Shown here: piece after piece, positions 30,553-37,636 of the stretch
Layout: each line of letters starts with the position of its first letter
Position numbering within the stretch: the first letter of the stretch is position 1
From: Raineyella sp034933565
GTDB lineage: Bacteria > Actinomycetota > Actinomycetes > Propionibacteriales > Propionibacteriaceae
Direction of reading: 5' to 3'
Assembly (NCBI RefSeq): GCF_034933565.1
Contig: NZ_JAYFNG010000021.1
Coordinates: 1-64,000, forward strand
Length of the DNA: 64,000 bases
Made by a program: the position numbers and the translations under genes
Notes under the pieces: model-generated
Databases searched by the model: none
Told to the model about the DNA's origin: nothing
Seen by the model: only the letters and a program-made list of their open reading frames with translations

Positions 30553-30621
30553 CGTGTCCCTCGGGTCCCGACCCGACCGGACACGCTTCCCTCGCACGCC
30601 TCGCGGCGGCGGGGGTTTTTT
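30551..30621 (+). promoter_or_regulatory. Transcription attenuator before ilvB
   Basis: Hairpin A: AGCGTGTCC (30551-30559) pairs with GGACACGCT (30579-30587), with an inner CGGGT/ACCCG stem. Hairpin B: CCCTCGC (30589-30595) pairs with GCGGGGG (30609-30615), followed by six T (30616-30621), an intrinsic terminator 48 nt before the ilvB start. A ribosome stalled on the Ile-Leu-Val-Val codons would cover the 5' arm of hairpin A. A partial alternative pairing of GCGTG (30552-30556) with CACGC (30594-30598) inside the terminator can be drawn, but the real antiterminator is not certain. Confidence 0.75.
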
Positions 30622-30668
30622 GTTGCAGGATCACCGACGAACCAACGTCCAGAGGAAGTAGAGAGGCC

Positions 30669-32426
30669 ATGGAGGACAAGACCGCCACGTCCACCACACC
30701 GATGCTGACCGGCGCCCAGTCGCTCGTCCGCTCGTTGGAGCACGTCGGGGTAGACGTCATTTTCGGCCTCCCCGGTGGCGCCATCCTGCCGGCGTACGAC
30801 CCGCTGCTGGACTCCGGGCAGATCCGCCACATCCTCTGCCGCCACGAGCAGGGTGCGGGGCACGCAGCCGAGGGATACGCGATGACGACCGGTCGGGTCG
30901 GGGTCTGCATGGTGACCTCGGGCCCCGGGGCGACCAACCTGGTCACGCCGATCGCCGACGCGATGATGGACTCGGTGCCGATGGTCGCGATCACCGGCCA
31001 GGTCGGCTCCGCGATGATCGGCACGGACGCCTTCCAGGAGGCCGACATCCGCGGCATCACGATGCCGGTGACCAAGCACAGCTTCCTGGTGACCAGGGCC
31101 GAGGACATCCCGCTGGCGATCAAGGAGGCGTTCTACATCGCCGAGTCCGGTCGTCCGGGCCCGGTGCTGGTGGACATCACCAAGGACGCCCTGCAGGCCT
31201 CGGCCGCGTTCAGCTGGCCCGAGGAGATGGACCTGCCCGGCTACCACCCGATCACCCGGCCGCACCACCGCCAGGTCAAGGAGGCCGCCCGGCTGATCAC
31301 CGAGGCCCGCCGCCCGGTGCTCTACGTCGGGGGTGGGGTGATCAAGGCGCACGCCGCCGCTGAGCTGGCCGAGCTGGTCGAGCTCACCGGTGTCCCGGTG
31401 GTCACCACGTTGATGGCCCGTGGCGCGTTCCCCGACTCGCATCCGCTCAACTTCGGCATGCCCGGCATGCACGGCACGGTGCCCGCGGTGGGGGCCCTGC
31501 AGCAGGCCGACCTGCTGATCGCGCTCGGCACCCGCTTCGACGACCGGGTCACCGGCCGGCTGGACTCGTTCGCCCCGGGGGCCAAGGTCATCCACGCCGA
31601 CATCGACCCGGCCGAGATCTCCAAGAACCGGGTGGCCGACGTCCCGATCGTCGGCGATGTCCGGGAGGTCCTGATCGACCTGAACCAGACGCTGCGGGCG
31701 GACGGGCACATCCCCGACTACAGCGCCTGGACCGGCTATCTCACCGAGATGGCGCGCAAGTACCCGCTCGGCTGGGAGGAGGGCTTCGACCGGCTCTCCC
31801 CGCAGAAGGTGATCAAGCGGATCGGTGAGATCGCCGGACCCGACGCCTACTACGTCACCGGGGTCGGCCAGCACCAGATGTGGGCCGCGCACTTCCTGCC
31901 CTTCGAGAAGCCCGGCCACTGGCTCAACTCCGGCGGTCTGGGCACGATGGGCTACTGCGTGCCCGCGGCGATGGGCGCCAAGGTCGGCCAGCCCGAGGCC
32001 GTGGTGTGGGGGATCGACGGCGACGGCTGCTTCCAGATGACCAACCAGGAGCTCGTCACCTGTGCCCTGGAGGGCATTCCGGTGAAGATCGCGGTGATCA
32101 ACAACGAGTCGCTCGGCATGGTGCGGCAGTGGCAGACGTTGTTCTACAACGAGCGCTACTCCAACACTGACCTGCACTCCTACCGGATCCCCGACTTCCC
32201 CAAGCTCGCCGAGGCGATGGGGTGCGTGGGTCTGCGGGCGGAGACCCCCGAGGAGGTCGACGCCGTGATCGAGCAGGCGATGGCCATCAACGACCGCCCC
32301 GTCGTGGTCGAGTTCGTGGTGCACAAGGACGCCATGGTGTGGCCCATGGTCGCGGCGGGCACCAGCAACGACGACATCAAGATCGCGCGCGACATGGCGC
32401 CGAAGTGGGAAGAGGAAGAACTGTGA
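30669..32426 (+). CDS. ilvB: Acetolactate synthase large subunit
   Basis: 585 residues. Joins pyruvate with pyruvate or 2-ketobutyrate, the first common step of Val/Leu/Ile synthesis. Thiamine diphosphate is bound by the Glu in CRHEQGAGHAAEGYA and by GDGCFQMTNQEL followed by INNESLGMVRQWQ. The middle FAD-type domain is present (LYVGGGVIKAH, IALGTRFDDRVTG). The ATG at 30669 follows an AGAGAGG site. It lies behind an attenuator and is translationally coupled to ilvN (GTGA). Confidence 0.96.
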   Translation: MEDKTATSTTPMLTGAQSLVRSLEHVGVDVIFGLPGGAILPAYDPLLDSGQIRHILCRHEQGAGHAAEGYAMTTGRVGVCMVTSGPGATNLVTPIADAMMDSVPMVAITGQVGSAMIGTDAFQEADIRGITMPVTKHSFLVTRAEDIPLAIKEAFYIAESGRPGPVLVDITKDALQASAAFSWPEEMDLPGYHPITRPHHRQVKEAARLITEARRPVLYVGGGVIKAHAAAELAELVELTGVPVVTTLMARGAFPDSHPLNFGMPGMHGTVPAVGALQQADLLIALGTRFDDRVTGRLDSFAPGAKVIHADIDPAEISKNRVADVPIVGDVREVLIDLNQTLRADGHIPDYSAWTGYLTEMARKYPLGWEEGFDRLSPQKVIKRIGEIAGPDAYYVTGVGQHQMWAAHFLPFEKPGHWLNSGGLGTMGYCVPAAMGAKVGQPEAVVWGIDGDGCFQMTNQELVTCALEGIPVKIAVINNESLGMVRQWQTLFYNERYSNTDLHSYRIPDFPKLAEAMGCVGLRAETPEEVDAVIEQAMAINDRPVVVEFVVHKDAMVWPMVAAGTSNDDIKIARDMAPKWEEEEL

Positions 32427-32953
32427 GCAGCCACCGTACGCTGAGCGTCCTCGTCGCCGACAAGCCGGGTGTCCTCACCCGGGTGGCGGCCCTCTTCTCC
32501 CGTCGCGGCTACAACATCGAGTCGCTGGCCGTGGGCCCGACCGAGAACGAAGGTGTCTCGCGGATGACCGTCGTCGTGGACGTCGACGACCTCGTCCTCG
32601 AGCAGATCACCAAGCAGCTCAACAAGCTGATCGAGGTGCTCAAGATCGTCGAACTGGAGCCGGACGCGATCCGTCGCGAGCTCCAGGTGGTCAAGGTGCG
32701 CTGCGACGCGAACACCCGCAGCGAGATCCTCGACATCGTCCAGCTCTTCAAGGCCAAGACGGTCGACGTCACGCCGGATTCGATCACCATGGTCGTCACC
32801 GGCAATCCGGACAAGCTCGACTCGCTGCTGGCGATGCTCGAGCCGTACGGCATCCGTGAACTGGCCCAGTCGGGACTGGTCGCGCTGGGCCGTGGTGCCA
32901 AGTCGATCAGTGAGAAGACCCGCAAGGACCGGGCGCAACAGGCCCAACGGTGA
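32423..32953 (+). CDS. ilvN: Acetolactate synthase small (regulatory) subunit
   Basis: 176 residues from GTG 32423, overlapping the ilvB stop. The N-terminal ACT domain (TLSVLVADKPGVLTRVAALFSRRGYNIESLAVG) binds valine for feedback inhibition, and a second regulatory half covers residues 80-165. The last ten residues are polar and Gln/Arg-rich. Length and order are as in other actinobacterial ilvBN pairs. Confidence 0.95.
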   Translation: MSSHRTLSVLVADKPGVLTRVAALFSRRGYNIESLAVGPTENEGVSRMTVVVDVDDLVLEQITKQLNKLIEVLKIVELEPDAIRRELQVVKVRCDANTRSEILDIVQLFKAKTVDVTPDSITMVVTGNPDKLDSLLAMLEPYGIRELAQSGLVALGRGAKSISEKTRKDRAQQAQR

Positions 32954-32960
32954 ACCATCG

Positions 32961-33004
32961 GGCCCCGTACGGCCCCTCCGGTCTAGGCTGGCGCGTACGG
33001 GGCC
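32961..33004 (+). promoter_or_regulatory. 11-bp inverted repeat in the ilvN-ilvC spacer
   Basis: GGCCCCGTACG (32961-32971) and CGTACGGGGCC (32994-33004) pair perfectly over a 22-nt loop. The loop holds TAGGCT (32984-32989), the same hexamer used as -10 box elsewhere in the window, so the element could be an RNA hairpin, a processing site or an operator over an internal ilvC promoter. There is no T tract, so a simple terminator is less likely. Confidence 0.7.
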
Positions 33005-33046
33005 GGGTGCCGGACTACCCACCTCACAACACAAGGAGTTAGCTCA

Positions 33047-34081
33047 GTGGCAGCTGAAATGTTCTACGACAAGGACGCGGATCTTTCGATCATCCAGGGT
33101 CGCAAGGTCGCCGTCATCGGCTACGGCTCGCAGGGCCACGCCCACTCGCTGAACCTGCGGGACTCGGGCGTCGACGTCCGGATCGGCCTGCAGCCCGGCA
33201 GCCGGTCGCGTGCCCGGGCCGAGGAGCAGGGCCTGCGCGTCCTCACCCCGGCGGAGGCCGCTGCCGAGGCCGACGTCATCATGATCCTGGCCCCCGACCA
33301 GGTGCAGGCCGATCTCTTCACCGCGGAGATCGCCCCCAGCCTCAAGGACGGCGACGCGCTGTTCTTCGCCCACGGCTTCAACATCCGCTTCGGCTTCATC
33401 ACCCCGCCGGCCGGCGTCACCGTCGCGATGGTCGCGCCGAAGGGCCCGGGTCACCTGGTCCGTCGCGAGTTCGAGAACGGCCGCGGCGTCCCGGCGCTGA
33501 TCGCCGTCGAGCAGGACCCGCAGGGGATCGGCCAGGCGCTGGCCCTGTCCTGGGCCGCCGGCATCGGTGCCACCCGCGCCGGGGTGATCCGGACGACCTT
33601 CACCGAGGAGACCGAGACCGACCTGTTCGGTGAGCAGGCTGTCCTCTGCGGCGGCATGTCGCACCTGGTGACCGCCGGGTGGGAGACCCTGGTCGAGGCC
33701 GGCTACCAGCCCGAGATCGCCTACTTCGAGTGCCTGCACGAGCTGAAGCTCCTGGTGGACCTGATGAACGAGGGGGGCATCGCCAAGATGCGCTGGTCCA
33801 TCTCCGACACCGCGGAGTACGGCGACTACATCGCCGGGCCGCGGGTCATCGGTCCGGAGTCCCGCGCCGCGATGAAGGGCCTGCTGGCCGACATCCGGTC
33901 GGGGGCGTTCGCCAACGACTTCATGAACGACCAGCGCAACGGCAAGCCGAAGTTCACCGCCTTCCGCAAGGCCGGCGAGGAGCACCCGATCGAGGCCGTC
34001 GGCAGGGAGCTGCGCGGTCTGATGGCGTGGGTCGACACCAAGGGCACCGAGGACTACGTCGAGGGCCACGCCGGTCGCTGA
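33047..34081 (+). CDS. ilvC: Ketol-acid reductoisomerase, class I
   Basis: 344 residues from GTG 33047 with AAGGAG at 33032-33037. The Rossmann motif VIGYGSQGHAHSLNLRDSG is near residue 25. The following RIGLQPGSRSR loop, with Arg and Ser residues, is typical of NADPH-specific enzymes. The C-terminal knotted domain has the metal-binding DLFGEQAVLCGG and YFECLHELKLLVDL. It catalyses the second step of Val/Ile synthesis. It is third in the ilvBNC order but has 93 nt of its own upstream sequence. Confidence 0.97.
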   Translation: MAAEMFYDKDADLSIIQGRKVAVIGYGSQGHAHSLNLRDSGVDVRIGLQPGSRSRARAEEQGLRVLTPAEAAAEADVIMILAPDQVQADLFTAEIAPSLKDGDALFFAHGFNIRFGFITPPAGVTVAMVAPKGPGHLVRREFENGRGVPALIAVEQDPQGIGQALALSWAAGIGATRAGVIRTTFTEETETDLFGEQAVLCGGMSHLVTAGWETLVEAGYQPEIAYFECLHELKLLVDLMNEGGIAKMRWSISDTAEYGDYIAGPRVIGPESRAAMKGLLADIRSGAFANDFMNDQRNGKPKFTAFRKAGEEHPIEAVGRELRGLMAWVDTKGTEDYVEGHAGR

Positions 34082-34133
34082 CCGGCGGTGTCGCCGACGG
34101 ACCGCTGAGGTCCACGCCGCAACAGAGGCGGCA

Positions 34134-34165
34134 GAAGGGGCCCGGGGTCATCCCCGGGCCCCTTC
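34134..34165. terminator. Bidirectional terminator between ilvC and the reverse methyltransferase
   Basis: A perfect 14-bp stem, GAAGGGGCCCGGGG with CCCCGGGCCCCTTC, closes a TCAT loop. It lies 52 nt after ilvC and 10 nt from the stop of the converging gene, so it can serve both. No T tract. Confidence 0.75.
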
Positions 34166-34175
34166 GCCGTGCCGG

Positions 34176-34748
34176 TCAGATCCGGGTGCAGAGCAGCACC
34201 CCGGCGTCCGGCGCCGCCGCGACCTCGCAGCAGAGCAACCGGCCGTCGTGCATCCAGGACTGCAGGGCGATGCTGTCGCGGTCGGTGCCGACATCAGGCC
34301 AGGAGTGCGGGTCCTCGATGACGAGCAGGGCCCCCGGCGCGAGCAGCTCGACCAGCCGGTCGCGGGCCCCGCGGGCGGTGGACATGTCGAGGGTGACCAG
34401 GGAGAGCGCGGAGATGCCGTGGGCGGCCCAGTCCAGGGTGCTCCAGTCGCCGGTGAGCACCCGGACGCCCGTGCCGGCGAACAGTCGGCCGGCCGTACGG
34501 GCCAGGTGCGGGTCGCGCTCGACGGTGACGACCCGGGTGGCCTCCGGGGCCCCGGTACGCAACCAGGCCGCGCCCACCCCGCAACCGGTGCCGAGATCGG
34601 CGATCGTGCCGGTCCGGGAGGCGGCCAGGGTGGCGAGCAGCCGGCCGGTCTCGGAGCGCGTCGAATCCAGGTAGCCGATCCGCAGTGACTCCCGCAACGC
34701 GGCCCCGACCAGATCGGGGACGTCCCAGGGGGAGGCCGGAGAGCTCAC
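34176..34748 (-). CDS. SAM-dependent methyltransferase (O-methyltransferase-like)
   Basis: 190 residues. The class I SAM-binding motif IADLGTGCGVGAAWL is near residues 48-62, and VVTVERDPHLARTAG holds the acidic residue that binds the SAM ribose. LVTLDMSTARGARDRLVELLAPGALLVIED resembles motifs IV-VI of small-molecule or catechol-type O-methyltransferases. It lies 22 nt downstream of leuB on the same strand and may share its transcript. The methyl acceptor is unknown. Confidence 0.82.
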   Translation of the reverse strand: MSSPASPWDVPDLVGAALRESLRIGYLDSTRSETGRLLATLAASRTGTIADLGTGCGVGAAWLRTGAPEATRVVTVERDPHLARTAGRLFAGTGVRVLTGDWSTLDWAAHGISALSLVTLDMSTARGARDRLVELLAPGALLVIEDPHSWPDVGTDRDSIALQSWMHDGRLLCCEVAAAPDAGVLLCTRI

Positions 34749-34770
34749 GGTTCGACGCGCTCCGCGGTGG

Positions 34771-35841
34771 TCAGGCCAGCCGGGCGGCGATCGCGTCGCC
34801 GACCTGGGCGGTGGTGCGGACCGTGGTGCCCCGCTCCGCGATGTCGGCGTTGACCGCGGAGACGATCTTCGCCGCCTCGTCGGCGCGCCCGAGGTGCTCG
34901 AGCATCATCGCGACGGACAGGATCGCGGCGGTCGGATCGGCCTTCTGCTGGCCGGCGATGTCGGGAGCCGAGCCGTGCACCGGCTCGAACATCGACGGGT
35001 AGGCGCCGGACGGGTTGAGATTGCCCGAGGCCGCCAGGCCGATGCCGCCGGTCACCGCACCGGCCAGGTCGGTGATGATGTCGCCGAACAGGTTGTCGGT
35101 GACGAGCACGTCGAAGCGGGCGGGGTCGGTGGCCATGAAGATGGTGGCGGCGTCGATGTGCAGGTAGTCGGTCTCGACCTGCGGGTACTCGGCGGCGACG
35201 GTCTCGAAGATCCGGCGCCACAGCCCACCGGCGTTGACCAGCACGTTGTGCTTGTGCACCAGGGTGACCTTGTTGCGCCGCTGGGTGGCGTGCTCGAAGG
35301 CGAAGCGGACGACCCGCTCCACCCCGTGGGCGGTGTTCACCGACACCTCGGTGGCGATCTCGTGCACCGTCCCGGCCCGCAGCTTGCCGCCGTTGCCGGC
35401 GTACAGGCCCTCGGTGCCCTCACGGACGACGACGAAGTCGATCTCCTTGCCCTCGGTGACGTGCGGGGCCAGCGGGGTCGGCACGCCGGGGTAGAGCTTG
35501 GACGGGCGCAGGTTGACGTAGTGGTCGAAGGCGAACCGCAGCTTCAGCAGGAGTCCGCGCTCGAGGATCCCGGACGGGATGCGGGTGTCCCCGGGGGCGG
35601 CACCGACGGCACCGAGCAGGATGGCGTCGTGCTGGGCGAGAGACTCCATCTCGGACTCGGGCAGCACCTCTCCGGTGCGCAGCCAGCGGTCGGCGCCGAG
35701 GTCGTAGTGGACCTTGTCGAAGGCATCCGGACCGGCCACGGCGTCGAGGACCTTGAGGCCCTCAGTGACGACCTCGGGACCGATGCCGTCGCCGGCGATC
35801 ACAGCGATGGACGGGCGATCAGCAGAGTTCTGAGTAGACAC
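34771..35841 (-). CDS. leuB: 3-Isopropylmalate dehydrogenase
   Basis: 356 residues. Oxidises and decarboxylates 3-isopropylmalate in leucine synthesis; in citramalate-route organisms the same enzyme handles 3-methylmalate. Seen: IAGDGIGPEVVTEGLKVLDA at the N-terminus, the substrate-binding Arg residues in ERGLLLKLRFAFDHYVNLRP, and the NAD-binding ending EPVHGSAPDIAGQQKADP. GTG 35841 is 6 nt from TAGCCT on its strand (35848-35853), so it is probably leaderless. It faces away from ilvE. Confidence 0.96.
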   Translation of the reverse strand: MSTQNSADRPSIAVIAGDGIGPEVVTEGLKVLDAVAGPDAFDKVHYDLGADRWLRTGEVLPESEMESLAQHDAILLGAVGAAPGDTRIPSGILERGLLLKLRFAFDHYVNLRPSKLYPGVPTPLAPHVTEGKEIDFVVVREGTEGLYAGNGGKLRAGTVHEIATEVSVNTAHGVERVVRFAFEHATQRRNKVTLVHKHNVLVNAGGLWRRIFETVAAEYPQVETDYLHIDAATIFMATDPARFDVLVTDNLFGDIITDLAGAVTGGIGLAASGNLNPSGAYPSMFEPVHGSAPDIAGQQKADPTAAILSVAMMLEHLGRADEAAKIVSAVNADIAERGTTVRTTAQVGDAIAARLA

Positions 35842-35970
35842 GGCGTCAGGCTAGCCGGGCGGCGCGTCCACGGCGCGGGATCTCACGAACCCATGCGTCG
35901 CGACCTGCTCACCAGGGGTCGCCGGGCGCCTACCGGGTGACGTCCTCGGGGTGGTCCCCGCCAGTGCTCC

Positions 35971-35983
35971 TGAGATGGTCTCA
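35971..35983. promoter_or_regulatory. Palindrome TGAGATGGTCTCA between leuB and ilvE
   Basis: Perfect TGAGA-N3-TCTCA in the 192-nt divergent spacer, 50 nt upstream of the ilvE start. The half-site TCTCA is shared with the leuCD and cimA elements, but the half-sites face the other way, so it may be a different or chance site. Confidence 0.4.
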
Positions 35984-36033
35984 CCCAGTGCTCCGGGCAT
36001 CATGGCGGGCGGTCGGGGGCTAGATTCTTCCCC

Positions 36034-37122
36034 ATGAGCCTGAGCTTCGACGTGCACCCCCATCCGTCCCCGGCAACTGCCGAGGAGCGCGCGGTCGTCC
36101 TGGCTGCGCCCGGGTTCGGCCGGCACTTCACCGACCACATGGCGGTCGCCACGTGGACCGTGGAGGACGGCTGGGGTGACGCGAAGCTCGTACCGTACGG
36201 CGGGGAGACGTTCAACCCCGCGTCGGCGATCTTCCACTACGCCCAGGAGGTCTTCGAGGGCCTCAAGGCGTACCGCCACGCGGACGACTCCATCTGGCTG
36301 TTCCGCCCGGAGGCGAATGCCCAGCGGATGGTCGACTCGGCCGAGAGGCTGGCGCTGCCGACCCTGCCGGTGGAGGATTTCATCGCCTCGATCGAGGCCC
36401 TGGTGCGGCAGGATGCCGCCTGGGTGCCGACCGGCGGTGGCGAGAACAGCCTCTACATCCGCCCGTTCACCGTCGCCCACGAGGACTTCCTCGGGGTGCG
36501 TCCGGCGCGGACCGTCCGCTACTACTGCATCGCCTCGCCGTCCGGGCCGTACTTCGCCGAGGGAGCCAAGCCGGTCGACTTCTGGGTCTCGCGGCACTTC
36601 ACCCGGGCCGCTCCGGGCGGCACCGGTGCGGCCAAGTGCGGCGGTAACTACGCCGCGAGCCTGGCCGGCCAGGAGGAGGCGTACGCGCACGGCTGCCCGC
36701 AGGTGCTGTTCCTCGATGCGGGCGAGTTCCGCTACGTCGAGGAGTTCGGCGGGATGAACTGCTTCCTGGTCACCCGGGACGGGCGCCTGCACACCCCGGA
36801 GCTGACCGGCACCATCCTGCCCGGCGTCACCCGCCGGTCGATCCTCGAGCTGGCGCGTGAGCGCGGCCTCGAGCCGGTCGAGGAGCGCATCGCGGTCGAC
36901 GAGATGCTCGCCGGGGTCCGCAGTGGGGAGATCACCGAGGCGTTCGCCTGCGGCACCGCGGCGGTGGTCGCCCCGGTCCGCTCCTTCAAGGACGGCGACG
37001 AGGAGTACGTGGTCGGTGACGGCACCTCCGGCCCGGTCACCATGGGTATCCGCGAGCACCTGCTCGACATCCAGTACGGCCGGGTGGCCGACACCCACGG
37101 CTGGATGCGCCAGGTCTGCTGA
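36034..37122 (+). CDS. ilvE: Branched-chain amino acid aminotransferase
   Basis: 362 residues. Fold type IV PLP enzyme that makes Ile, Leu and Val from the 2-ketoacids with glutamate. The PLP Lys is in GAAKCGGNYAASLAG. HYAQEVFEGLKAYR and FRPEANAQRM mark the N-terminal domain, and the C-terminus carries VEEFGGMNCFLV and AFACGTAAVVAPV. TAGATT at 36021-36026 is 7 nt from the ATG (leaderless). It belongs to the same pathway as all its neighbours. Confidence 0.96.
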   Translation: MSLSFDVHPHPSPATAEERAVVLAAPGFGRHFTDHMAVATWTVEDGWGDAKLVPYGGETFNPASAIFHYAQEVFEGLKAYRHADDSIWLFRPEANAQRMVDSAERLALPTLPVEDFIASIEALVRQDAAWVPTGGGENSLYIRPFTVAHEDFLGVRPARTVRYYCIASPSGPYFAEGAKPVDFWVSRHFTRAAPGGTGAAKCGGNYAASLAGQEEAYAHGCPQVLFLDAGEFRYVEEFGGMNCFLVTRDGRLHTPELTGTILPGVTRRSILELARERGLEPVEERIAVDEMLAGVRSGEITEAFACGTAAVVAPVRSFKDGDEEYVVGDGTSGPVTMGIREHLLDIQYGRVADTHGWMRQVC

Positions 37123-37253
37123 GGTCGGTCTCCCGAGCTGGTCCGCCGAGGCCGGGCTCTGAGCCGACCGGGCCGCTGAAAGACCGATCCGCCGAGGCCG
37201 AATTGCTGACGGCGGGCTGCAAGGCCGAGGGCACGGCCGCGCTGCGTCGGACC

Positions 37254-37294
37254 GCGGGCGGGCCGGGATCCCCGAGAGGACCCGTCCCGCCCGC
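37254..37294 (+). terminator. Possible ilvE terminator
   Basis: GCGGGCGGG (37254-37262) pairs with CCCGCCCGC (37286-37294) across a 23-nt loop. No T tract; placed 132 nt after ilvE. Confidence 0.4.
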
Positions 37295-37354
37295 GTCGTC
37301 CGGGCCCTCGTTCCGTGCGCATCCGCGGATCGCGCTCGTTCCGCGGACGTCGGA

Positions 37355-37369
37355 TCTCACTTTGTGAGA
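37355..37369. promoter_or_regulatory. Inverted repeat TCTCACTTTGTGAGA upstream of cimA
   Basis: Perfect TCTCAC-N3-GTGAGA. It shares the TCTC-N7-GAGA layout and 12 of 15 bases with the site at 59788-59802 beside the IclR-type regulator, so it is a likely operator of that protein. It lies about 30 bp upstream of the likely -10 box. Confidence 0.65.
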
Positions 37370-37411
37370 AAGGGCTGGTGCTGCGGGAAGCGCGCGGGCA
37401 GAATCGCGTAC

Positions 37412-37450
37412 GTGACGCACCGCACGCTCATTATTCACCAGCGCGTCTGA
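37412..37450 (+). CDS. cimA leader peptide MTHRTLIIHQRV (attenuation)
   Basis: GTG, 11 further codons and TGA. The codons for Leu (CTC), Ile (ATT) and Ile (ATT) are adjacent; the ATT pair is notable because neighbouring genes use ATC almost only. The last three codons (CAG CGC GTC) form the 5' arm of the next hairpin. The GTG lies 7 nt after CAGAAT, so it is probably a leaderless start. An isoleucine-sensing leader fits citramalate synthase, the entry to isoleucine. Translation not shown. Confidence 0.7.
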   Translation: MTHRTLIIHQRV

Positions 37451-37503
37451 GCCCCTCCGGCCCCGACGCGCTGTACCTCCTGTCCACGCACAGGAGGTTT
37501 TTT
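37439..37503 (+). promoter_or_regulatory. Transcription attenuator before cimA
   Basis: Hairpin A: CAGCGCGTC (37439-37447) with GACGCGCTG (37465-37473), perfect 9 bp. Hairpin B: ACCTCCTGT (37475-37483) with ACAGGAGGT (37490-37498), perfect 9 bp with a CCACGC loop and six T (37498-37503), a strong intrinsic terminator 133 nt before cimA. A terminator this clear ahead of the gene and behind its promoter implies conditional read-through. I could not draw a clean antiterminator by eye. Confidence 0.75.
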
Positions 37504-37636
37504 GTTGCCCAGACTGTTGCCCCCTGGCGGTGCCCCCGTGGTCGCCGCCCCGAGCCCCCCACTCGCCGCCCCGAGACCCCGAACCCGCCCCACCCACCGA
37601 CGGGCCAGCGCCCACCGATCCAGAGGACCGAGCACC

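Larger units (their letters stand above)
37123..37636 (+). other. 514-nt gene-free region upstream of cimA
   Basis: Besides the terminator, operator, leader peptide and attenuator listed separately, it contains CAGAAT (37399-37404), which fits a -10 box ending 7 nt before the leader GTG; I see no convincing -35. The last 130 nt before cimA, after the attenuator, are Pro-codon-like C-rich sequence with no gene I can support. Confidence 0.6.

Noticed and set aside
37448..37489. Classical 2:3 antiterminator for the cimA attenuator
   Set aside because: No good complementarity between the hairpin A 3' arm or loop and the terminator 5' arm could be found by eye; the mechanism may differ or need folding software.
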